Assembly (NCBI GenBank): GCA_021790055.1
Contig: JAJYIL010000158.1
Coordinates: 1-6,877 of the forward strand
Direction: 5' to 3'
Origin: Bacteroidota bacterium
GTDB lineage: Bacteria > Bacteroidota > Ignavibacteria > Ignavibacteriales > Ignavibacteriaceae
DNA: 6,877 bases
Shown here one piece after another: positions 1-5,738 of this stretch. The position numbers and the translations under genes were made by a program. The notes below the pieces were generated by a model. It was not told the DNA's origin and searched no databases. It saw only the letters and a program-made list of their open reading frames with translations. Each line of letters begins with the position of its first letter. Position 1 is the first letter of the stretch.

Positions 1-50
1 TTTAATTGAGTTTTAAGAAGGAAGGATCTAAAATTGTTTAAGGTGATAAA

Positions 51-257
51 ATGTTGCCGTTTTTGTTAATCCTGACTCTTGTCTTTGTTGCCGTTGATCT
101 ATTCATTCAATTAATTATTGATCCGCTGGCATCGAAGAGGAAAGAAAAACATGCGGGTGAAATTTCAACAAAAATTATTGGGCCGATGATTAGTCTTGTT
201 GGTGCTACAATGTATGATGGCGGTGAATTAAAACAAAAGAAAGAGACAAAAAAATGA
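51..257 (+). CDS. small single-helix membrane protein, unknown function (probably 5' part of a broken gene)
   Basis: A 68-residue protein of a family I do not recognise. Residues 1 to about 25 form one strongly hydrophobic helix (starting MLPFLLILTLVFVAVDLF), followed by a basic stretch (SKRKEKH, about residues 28-34) that would favour the tail staying in the cytoplasm. The rest is polar and ends in a lysine-rich tail. The start is well supported: AAGGTGA at 40-46 matches the anti-Shine-Dalgarno end and lies four bases before the ATG, and an in-frame TAA at 39-41 rules out an earlier start. The frame ends at TGA 255-257, directly after a run of seven A (248-254). The +1 frame then stays open to 435 without its own start codon, so the original protein may have been about 129 residues. 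It lies 288 bases upstream of the heme histidine kinase on the same strand and may belong to that locus. Translation looks likely; the function is unknown. Confidence 0.6.
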   Translation: MLPFLLILTLVFVAVDLFIQLIIDPLASKRKEKHAGEISTKIIGPMISLVGATMYDGGELKQKKETKK

Positions 258-435
258 TAAAGAAAACTTAGAAACCGCGGAAAAAGATTCTTCTCAAATA
301 CTAAATAATTCTTCGGACGATCTTGTAAAATCAAAATGGATTGCAATTATAGGAGCTTTTCAACAAGAAGTATCTACCGGAAGCCTTGATGAGAGAGGCT
401 GGTTGACACTTTATGAAAAATCACTTAGTAGTTAA
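258..435 (+). pseudogene. start-less open frame, likely 3' part of the preceding gene after a +1 frameshift
   Basis: This frame is open from just after a TAA at 229-231 to the TAA at 433-435. It contains no ATG, GTG or TTG until a TTG near 409, so it cannot easily be translated alone. Reading it from the A7 run at 248-254 gives a polar, acidic linker (about DKENLETAEKDSSQILNN) and then a better-formed end with KSKWIAIIGAF and DERGWLTLYEKSLSS. Removing one A from the run (A7 to A6) fuses it in frame to the membrane protein encoded at 51-257. Three explanations fit: a real frameshift mutation, programmed or transcriptional slippage on the A run, or a sequencing or assembly error in the homopolymer. 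The protein family is not recognised. Confidence 0.45.
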
Positions 436-530
436 AATTCTCTTGATGCAATCAATCGATTTATTTCCATTCATTTTAGCCTTAATCAAAAAATTGGAAG
501 TCGGAAAAGTTATTCCTAATTTTACAACAA

Positions 531-540
531 GGGAAGAGGG
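531..540 (+). promoter_or_regulatory. ribosome binding site of the histidine kinase gene
   Basis: The purine-rich stretch GGGAAGAGGG lies five bases (all T) before the ATG at 546 and supports that start codon. No convincing promoter was found in the non-coding bases 436-530; the palindrome AATCGATT occurs at 454-461. Confidence 0.55.
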
Positions 541-545
541 TTTTT

Positions 546-2138
546 ATGACGACTAAGTTATTAAATAAATTAAGCGTAAGGCTTATAATTTCCATTTCGT
601 TAATACTTTTCAGTATACTTGCAGCTTATACTTATTTCATTATAAAGAATCTTGATAGTTATTTAACCGAATCGCGTTTGGAGAGCGCCTATAACATCAG
701 CGGTTTGATAAAAAAATCAACCCGCTACAGCATGCTCTTAAACCGCCGCGAAGATGTTCATGAGATTATTAATACGCTTGGTACGGAAAAGGGCGTATAT
801 AATATTAGAATTTATAACAAGCAGGGAATAATAATCTTCTCAACAGATTCATCGGAAATTATGAAGAAGGTGAACATGTCGGCGGAAGCCTGTATAGTTT
901 GCCATAATAGTTCCGTTCCATTAAGTAAGTTGACTAACCGGAATAAAATCCGAATTTATAGAAACCCTGAAAATAAAAGAGTTCTTGGTCTCATCAATCC
1001 AATCCAGAATGAGCCGGACTGCTATAATGCCGACTGCCATGCGCATTCACCTAATGTTCAGGTGCTTGGAGTGCTTGATGTAGTTGTAGGGTTAGACAAG
1101 CTTGATGAAATAATTTCTAGAAATACCAGGGAAATAATTCTAAATGCTTTGCTGATTACAATTGTAATTTCTTTCTGCTGCGGCTTATTTATTATAGTTC
1201 TTATCAACCGCCCGATTAATAAATTTACAAAAGGGATTGATGAAATCGGCAAAGGAAATTTAAATTACAAGATAAATCTTAGTACAAAAAATGAGCTTGG
1301 TCAGCTTGCACACCGTTTCAACGATATGTCGACAAAGCTTAATGAAGCTTATAAGGAGATAAAGAATTGGTCTGAGACTCTGAACGATAAAGTAAACGAG
1401 AAGACGGAGGAGCTGAGGAATATTTATAACCAGGTAAATCAAATTGAAAAGCTGGCATCTCTCGGAAAATTATCCGCAACTGTTGCGCACGAACTTAACA
1501 ATCCGCTCGAAGGGATTTTAACCTACAGCAAGCTGATTTCAAGAAAGCTTCAATCCATGCAGAAAGATTCGGAATTTTCTAAATTAATTGAATACCTCGA
1601 ATTAATCTCGGGCGAATCTTCACGCTGCGGCAGAATAGTTAAGGATCTTCTCTTGTTCTCTCACGAAGAAAGGGATGAGTTTTCGAAGGAAAATCTCAGA
1701 AAAATAATCGATAAGAGTATTACCGTTATTCAGCATCATCTTGAGATTTACAACGTTACCATCGAGAAGGAATACCCGGATGAGGTGAAGCAGATAAATT
1801 GCAGCAGTCAAAAAATTCAGCAGGTTTTAATGTCGCTTTTGATTAATGCGATTGAAGCAATGCCGCAAGGCGGAAAAATTATTGTTAAGCTAACATGGGA
1901 AAATAAGAAGGCGGTAATAAGAATTATCGACGAGGGCAGCGGAATAGCAAGCAAGGATTTGCCGCATATTTTTGAGCCCTTTTACTCAACAAAAGAGGCT
2001 TCGAAAGGCACCGGACTTGGACTTGCGGTTGTTTACGGAATTGTTGCGAACCATAACGGCACCATTGAGGTTGAAAAGACTTCGACTAAAGGAACTACTT
2101 TTAAATTAGCGTTACCACAGAATGAAAATATTTCTTGA
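546..2138 (+). CDS. membrane histidine kinase with heme-binding-type periplasmic sensor domain (HAMP, HisKA, HATPase_c)
   Basis: A 530-residue sensor kinase that should autophosphorylate on histidine and pass the phosphate to a response regulator, most likely the one encoded 9 bases downstream. Layout: transmembrane helix about 12-34; periplasmic domain about 35-195, with a Cache/PAS-like strand pattern (IRIYNKQGIIIFST, about 87-100); second helix about 196-220; HAMP about 221-273; coiled coil to about 300; HisKA with phospho-accepting His315 in AHELNNP; HATPase_c with N box (Asn434), G1 DEGSGI (462-467), F box FEPFYSTK (476-483) and G2 GTGLGL (488-493). All kinase motifs are intact. The periplasmic part contains CIVCH (116-120), a classical c-type heme motif, and C159-x4-C164-H165, a CX4CH variant, followed by His167. 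The location matches the side of the membrane where cytochrome c maturation works. Covalent heme, and hence redox or gas sensing, is inferred. There is no cleavable signal peptide; helix 1 acts as anchor. Confidence 0.93.
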   Translation: MTTKLLNKLSVRLIISISLILFSILAAYTYFIIKNLDSYLTESRLESAYNISGLIKKSTRYSMLLNRREDVHEIINTLGTEKGVYNIRIYNKQGIIIFSTDSSEIMKKVNMSAEACIVCHNSSVPLSKLTNRNKIRIYRNPENKRVLGLINPIQNEPDCYNADCHAHSPNVQVLGVLDVVVGLDKLDEIISRNTREIILNALLITIVISFCCGLFIIVLINRPINKFTKGIDEIGKGNLNYKINLSTKNELGQLAHRFNDMSTKLNEAYKEIKNWSETLNDKVNEKTEELRNIYNQVNQIEKLASLGKLSATVAHELNNPLEGILTYSKLISRKLQSMQKDSEFSKLIEYLELISGESSRCGRIVKDLLLFSHEERDEFSKENLRKIIDKSITVIQHHLEIYNVTIEKEYPDEVKQINCSSQKIQQVLMSLLINAIEAMPQGGKIIVKLTWENKKAVIRIIDEGSGIASKDLPHIFEPFYSTKEASKGTGLGLAVVYGIVANHNGTIEVEKTSTKGTTFKLALPQNENIS

Positions 2139-2147
2139 AAGATTAAA

Positions 2148-3494
2148 ATGGATAAGCAAGAAAAAATACTAATTGTAGATGACGAGAAAATAGTAAGGGA
2201 TTCTCTTTATCACTGGTTTGAAGAAGAAGGATATAAAGTAGATACTGCCGAAGATGGGGAAGCGGCATTAAAGAAATATGAAGATGTAAAATTTGATCTT
2301 CTTCTTGTGGATATGAAAATGCCGGGAATGAGCGGCATCGAGCTTCTTAATAAAATTAAATCAATCGATAAGGATGCAGTAATAATTCTCATCACTGCAT
2401 TTGCTTCGGTTCCCACGGCAATTGCCGCGCTTAAGAACGGCGCTTACGATTATGTTACCAAGCCGGTAGATCCCGACGAGCTGGCGCATCTAGTAATGAA
2501 AGCACTAGAGCAGAGGGCATTGAAGATCGAAAACATCCATTTGAAGGAAAGCATCGATGAAATAATAAGACCGGATAACTTAATCGGTGAAAGCTACCAG
2601 ATGAAAAAAATCTACGATCTCATTCAGACAGTTGCGCCGACTGACACAACGGTTATGATCAGAGGCGAAAGCGGAACCGGGAAAGAGCTCGTTGCAAAAG
2701 CGATTCATATTAATAGTAAAAGGAAATACTTCCCGATTGTTCCGGTTAACTGCGGAGCTTTAGCTGAGACGATTCTGGAAAGCGAGCTTTTCGGTCATGA
2801 GAAAGGCGCGTTCACAGGTGCGCAGTTCAGGCGCAAAAGTAAATTTGAGCTTGCCGACGGCGGAACTATTTTTCTCGATGAGATTGACTCTATCTCGATT
2901 AAAATGCAAGCAGAGCTTTTAAGAGTAATTGAAACTAAGCAGTTCAACCGTGTCGGCGGTAATGAGCTTATTAAAAGCGATTTCAGAGTAATAATTGCAA
3001 CCAACGAGCCGCTTGAAGAGCTTGTAAAAGCCGGAAAGTTTAGGGAAGACCTGTATTACCGGCTGAATGTATTTTCAATTGTTATTCCGCCGCTGCGGGA
3101 AAGGAAGGAAGATATACAACTGCTTGTGAATTTCTTTATAAATAAATATTCCGCGGTAATGAACAAGCCTGTTAAAAGCGTTTCAAAGGAAGCAATGGAC
3201 TTCTTGGTAAATTATGATTGGCACGGGAACGTTAGGGAACTGGAAAACGCAATTGAGAGAGCTATGGTAATCGGTAAATCCGAATCTATCTGCGTAGAAG
3301 ATTTACCCTTTCATGTCTCTTCGAATAATTTATATCCTGATGAAGACTGTAAAAGCCTCGCTGCGATGGAGAAGAGATATATCAATAATATTTTAAATGA
3401 AAACAACTGGAACATTTCCCGGAGCGCCCAGGTTTTGGAAATCGACAGGGTGACGCTTTATAATAAAATCAATAAATATAATCTTAAAAAATAA
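2148..3494 (+). CDS. NtrC-type sigma-54-dependent response regulator (RR1)
   Basis: A 448-residue, three-domain activator of sigma-54 promoters. The receiver (about 5-120) has the acidic pair Asp11/Asp12, phospho-acceptor Asp55, Thr83 and Lys105. The AAA+ domain (about 145-375) has Walker A GESGTGKE (173-180), an intact GAFTGA sigma-54 contact loop (220-225), Walker B FLDE (Asp244, Glu245), both arginine-finger positions Arg299 (FRED) and Arg305 (YYRL), and a sensor II region reading HGNVREL where the family usually has PGNVREL. A Fis-type helix-turn-helix occupies about 404-446 with recognition segment DRVTLYNKI (433-441). The gene starts 9 bases after the kinase stop with only a weak GAAAG ribosome site, which suggests cotranscription and probably coupled translation, so the kinase is its likely partner. 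Nothing essential appears missing. Target promoters are unknown; the sigma-54-like element at 4095-4110 is one candidate. Confidence 0.95.
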   Translation: MDKQEKILIVDDEKIVRDSLYHWFEEEGYKVDTAEDGEAALKKYEDVKFDLLLVDMKMPGMSGIELLNKIKSIDKDAVIILITAFASVPTAIAALKNGAYDYVTKPVDPDELAHLVMKALEQRALKIENIHLKESIDEIIRPDNLIGESYQMKKIYDLIQTVAPTDTTVMIRGESGTGKELVAKAIHINSKRKYFPIVPVNCGALAETILESELFGHEKGAFTGAQFRRKSKFELADGGTIFLDEIDSISIKMQAELLRVIETKQFNRVGGNELIKSDFRVIIATNEPLEELVKAGKFREDLYYRLNVFSIVIPPLRERKEDIQLLVNFFINKYSAVMNKPVKSVSKEAMDFLVNYDWHGNVRELENAIERAMVIGKSESICVEDLPFHVSSNNLYPDEDCKSLAAMEKRYINNILNENNWNISRSAQVLEIDRVTLYNKINKYNLKK

Positions 3495-3500
3495 TGATTG

Positions 3501-3803
3501 ATGGAAATTTATATTGTACCGCTTAGATTCTCAAACACTCAGCTTCTTAATGACCTGGCAGACGAATTTTCAAAAAGATTTACTTAACAACTAAAGCCTT
3601 TAGAATTAAACCTGGAACTTGAAAATTTTCTTTCAAAAGACAGGGGACTATACTTTTCAACGCAGATAATTGCCGAAGCAATGAACCTTACAAACAGCAT
3701 CGCCGGTAAAATAATCTTGTTGACCGAAGTAGATATTAAGGGAGAATTTTATTGTGTTAATTGTACCGGCAAAATTGAAGTCTATAAATACTTCCGTGCT
3801 TAA
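3501..3803 (+). pseudogene. amzA: archaemetzincin (zinc metalloprotease) remnant, stop codon plus internal deletion
   Basis: One reading frame, interrupted by TAA at 3585-3587, resembles both ends of an archaemetzincin. It begins MEIYIVPLRF at 3501, like the family's N-terminal strand (x-I-x-I-x-P-L). After the stop, at about 3636-3740, comes KDRGLYFSTQIIAEAM then GKIILLTEVDI, matching the R-x-Y-x-S-T-x-I-L and G-V-T-x-x-D-I region. The next residues, VDIKGEFYCVNCTGKI, align without gaps with the family's C-terminal VDxK...FCxxCxxKI. The middle, which should contain HExxHxxGxxHC, is absent: about 100 codons are left, against roughly 160-190 in intact members. A short product from the ATG at 3681 would keep only the C-terminal Cys pair. 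It starts 6 bases after the RR1 stop, so the intact gene was probably in the same operon. The family is identified from recalled conserved motifs, not a search. Confidence 0.68.
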
Positions 3804-3993
3804 CCGGCTTAGGTTCTCACTCATGCAAACAAAATAAAAAGAATTTGTTGTTAGTGAGAAAGCGCATTGTTGTAATTGATTCAGATCGTCTGACTTCATA
3901 AGGATGGTTTAAAAAGAAAGTAATACTACACAATTGCCAATATTTGCTACTTGTGAACAATCCTTTTATTTATAGAAAAATTTCAAGCCTCTG

Positions 3994-4013
3994 AATCAGG
4001 ATAATTTCTGATT
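3994..4013. promoter_or_regulatory. candidate activator-binding dyad
   Basis: AATCAG and CTGATT form a perfect 6-bp inverted repeat separated by 8 bases (20 bp in total). Its centre lies about 90 bp upstream of the -24-like box, within the range where NtrC-type activators bind upstream activating sequences. It lacks a T tract and is not GC-rich, so it makes a poor terminator. Which protein binds it is inference; RR1 and RR2 share nearly the same recognition helix and both are candidates. Confidence 0.3.
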
Positions 4014-4094
4014 TGATTTAATGATGGAATTAAAATCTTAAAGAAAAATTTAATAAGCCAAGTTAATAGAAATAATCGATTTTTAAAAATATTT

Positions 4095-4110
4095 TGGCTC
4101 GCTGTTTGTA
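4095..4110 (+). promoter_or_regulatory. sigma-54-like -24/-12 promoter element upstream of the small ORF and RR2
   Basis: TGGCTCGCTGTTTGTA matches the sigma-54 consensus TGGCACGNNNNTTGCW with correct spacing and two mismatches (A to T in the -24 box, C to T in the -12 box). The invariant GG at -24 and the G at -12 are kept. Transcription would begin near 4121, about 32 bases before the small ORF. A TATAAT hexamer overlaps its 3' end (4109-4114) but has no good -35 box 17 bp upstream, so a housekeeping promoter cannot be excluded. Confidence 0.4.
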
Positions 4111-4152
4111 TAATAGTATTCGATAATTAAGAAGGATATAAGGGGGTTTACA

Positions 4153-4263
4153 ATGGCTGGGAACTCATTAAATATGGTGAAAGATTTTTCATCCGGAACT
4201 TGCTTCTCGAAAAGTTATATGTGTGTACAGAATACAATTCACTTTGAATATAAAAAATATTAG
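4153..4263 (+). CDS. 36-residue small ORF translationally linked to RR2, unknown function
   Basis: A short frame encoding a peptide beginning MAGNSLNMVKDFSSG and ending NTIHFEYKKY, with two cysteines (residues 17 and 24), no transmembrane helix and no recognised family. It is supported by one of the best ribosome sites in the window: AAGGATATAAGGGGG ends six bases before its ATG. Its TAG (4261-4263) lies two bases before the RR2 start codon, and RR2 has no Shine-Dalgarno sequence of its own. Ribosomes finishing this peptide would therefore most likely reinitiate on RR2. It could be a regulatory leader peptide, a small partner protein, or just a device that drives RR2 translation. The coding assignment rests on the ribosome site and spacing alone. 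Confidence 0.5.
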   Translation: MAGNSLNMVKDFSSGTCFSKSYMCVQNTIHFEYKKY

Positions 4264-4265
4264 TT

Positions 4266-5615
4266 ATGCAACGAAGAGAGAAAATTTTAGTTGTAGATGA
4301 CGAGAAGATAATCCGGGAATCTTTATATAGCTGGTTTGAGAACGAAGGTTACCAGGTTGATACAGCTCCTGACGGCGAAACCGGGCTGGAAAAGTTTCGG
4401 ATAGGCAAGTATGATCTTCTTCTGGTAGATTTAAAATTGCCGGGCATTAACGGGCTTCAATTATTAAAGGAAGTAAAAGAAATCGAAAGGGAGGCAATTG
4501 TCATTATGATTACAGCATTTGCATCTATACCAACCGCAATAGCAGCCTTAAAAGAAGGCGCATACGATTATGTTACAAAGCCGGTCGATCCCGATGAGCT
4601 TACTCATCTTGTCGGGAAGGCTATAGACCGGAAAAAGCTTCAGATTGAGAATCGATTTTTAAAAGAAAATATTGCAAGCATCTCCAAGCCAGATTTACCG
4701 GTGGGTGAGAATAACCAGATGAAAATCATTTTTGAAATGATTGATACTATTTCCGAAACAGATGCATCGATTTTAATTACCGGTGAAAGCGGCACAGGCA
4801 AAGAACTAATTGCCAAAGTAATTCATTCTAAAAGCGGAAGAAAATATTTTCCGTTTATTTCCGTAAAGTGCGGCGCGCTGTCGGAATCCATGCTTGAGCA
4901 AGAGTTATTTGGAGGAGAGCCGGATATTCAGCGGGGAGTTCATCTGAGAAGGAAAGGCAAATTTGAAATGGCAGAGAACGGCACATTGTATCTGGATGAG
5001 GTCAATTCAATTTCACCTAAAATGCAGGTTGAAATCTTAAAAGTCTTAGAGACAAATCAATTTACCAGGATTGGCGGAAGCGAGCAGGTTAGCACAAACT
5101 TCAGACTTATTGCTGCGGCAAATGCAAATCTTGAAAAGCTGATGAGTGAAGGAAACTTTAGAGAAGATCTATATTATAAGTTTAATGTCTTCAATATTTG
5201 TATTCCTCCGCTGCGGGATAGGCGGGAAGATATACTACCGTTATCGAAAGCATTCATCAAGAAATATTCGAACCGGTTGAATAAAACTGCAAAGAAAATT
5301 TCTTTGGATGCTGCGGAGTTTTTGGTTAATTATGAATGGCCCGGAAACGTACGGGAGCTGGAAAACGCAATCGAGCGAGCCGTGGTGGTAGGAAAGTCCG
5401 ATATTATAAATGTGGAAGATTTGCCGATGTGTATTTCTTCAATTCATTTCGAATTTGATGACGGGAACATGAGCCTTTCGGCAATGGAAAGGAAACATAT
5501 CAATAGAGTGCTTAATGATAACAAGTGGAACATTTCGAAGAGCGCCCAGATATTGGAAATAGACCGCGTTACATTATACAACAAGATTAAAAGATACAAT
5601 CTGCGGCAGAGGTAG
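4266..5615 (+). CDS. NtrC-family response regulator paralogue lacking GAFTGA (RR2)
   Basis: A 449-residue paralogue of RR1, aligning residue for residue without gaps except for one extra C-terminal residue. The receiver is complete (Asp11/Asp12, Asp55, Thr83, Lys105). The AAA+ domain keeps Walker A GESGTGKE (173-180) and Walker B YLDE (Asp244, Glu245), but positions 220-225 read DIQRGV instead of GAFTGA. The preceding residues are also changed (GGEP for GHEK), while the loop length is preserved. Arg299 remains but the second arginine-finger position is Lys305 (YYKF). Sensor II PGNVREL and a Fis-type helix-turn-helix remain, with recognition segment DRVTLYNKI identical to RR1. GAFTGA is the sigma-54 contact loop in this family, so sigma-54 activation is probably lost, and ATP hydrolysis may be reduced. 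It may be a phosphorylation-controlled repressor, a competitor of RR1, a mixed-oligomer modulator, or a sigma-54-independent regulator. No kinase gene adjoins it; the kinase at 546 is a possible donor. An in-frame TAA at 4251-4253 limits the start to 4266. Confidence 0.93.
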   Translation: MQRREKILVVDDEKIIRESLYSWFENEGYQVDTAPDGETGLEKFRIGKYDLLLVDLKLPGINGLQLLKEVKEIEREAIVIMITAFASIPTAIAALKEGAYDYVTKPVDPDELTHLVGKAIDRKKLQIENRFLKENIASISKPDLPVGENNQMKIIFEMIDTISETDASILITGESGTGKELIAKVIHSKSGRKYFPFISVKCGALSESMLEQELFGGEPDIQRGVHLRRKGKFEMAENGTLYLDEVNSISPKMQVEILKVLETNQFTRIGGSEQVSTNFRLIAAANANLEKLMSEGNFREDLYYKFNVFNICIPPLRDRREDILPLSKAFIKKYSNRLNKTAKKISLDAAEFLVNYEWPGNVRELENAIERAVVVGKSDIINVEDLPMCISSIHFEFDDGNMSLSAMERKHINRVLNDNKWNISKSAQILEIDRVTLYNKIKRYNLRQR

Positions 5616-5628
5616 AGAAGAATAAACC

Positions 5629-5677
5629 CGGTTAATCAAATGACAATATTTATGTAAATGGATCAAATGACTAACCG
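5629..5677. repeat. short inverted and direct repeats in the convergent gap between RR2 and kbl
   Basis: CGGTTA (5629-5634) and TAACCG (5672-5677) form an inverted repeat around a 37-base loop. Within it ATCAAATGAC occurs twice (5635-5644 and 5662-5671) as a perfect 10-bp direct repeat. No compact GC stem with a T tract is seen on either strand in the 123-base gap, so a classical intrinsic terminator for RR2 or kbl cannot be assigned. The repeats may be remnants or a weak long-loop structure. Confidence 0.35.
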
Positions 5678-5738
5678 AATTTAAGATTTTAGTACTTGTC
5701 GCTTTCGCACTTAATACGGGAGTTACTGAATACTTACC

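Larger units (their letters stand above)
3804..4152. other. non-coding region upstream of the small ORF and RR2
   Basis: A very AT-rich stretch of 349 bases with stops in all frames on the plus strand. The open minus-strand frame that overlaps its left end shows no recognisable protein features and lies mostly antisense to the archaemetzincin remnant. The region contains a 5-bp hairpin (TCAGA-TCG-TCTGA, 3881-3893, no T tract), an AATCAG/CTGATT dyad (3994-4013), an AATCGATT palindrome (4074-4081), a sigma-54-like -24/-12 element (4095-4110) and a TATAAT hexamer (4109-4114). It is probably the regulatory region for the downstream pair of genes. No RNA gene was recognised. Confidence 0.6.

Noticed and set aside
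51..435. Membrane-anchored glycine-cleavage H-like protein
   Set aside because: The general look (short N-terminal helix, near a kinase) suggested it, but no lipoyl-domain core or modified-lysine motif is visible in either frame, so the identity cannot be supported.
443..471. TTGATG as a -35 box for a promoter of the kinase gene
   Set aside because: No acceptable -10 hexamer is found at 16-18 bp spacing downstream.
3881..3893. TCAGA-TCG-TCTGA hairpin as terminator of the left operon
   Set aside because: Only five base pairs, low GC and no following T tract.
3657..3899. 80-codon minus-strand open frame between RR1 and RR2
   Set aside because: It lies antisense to the archaemetzincin remnant, has no convincing ribosome site or recognisable protein pattern, and the plus strand explains most of this stretch better.
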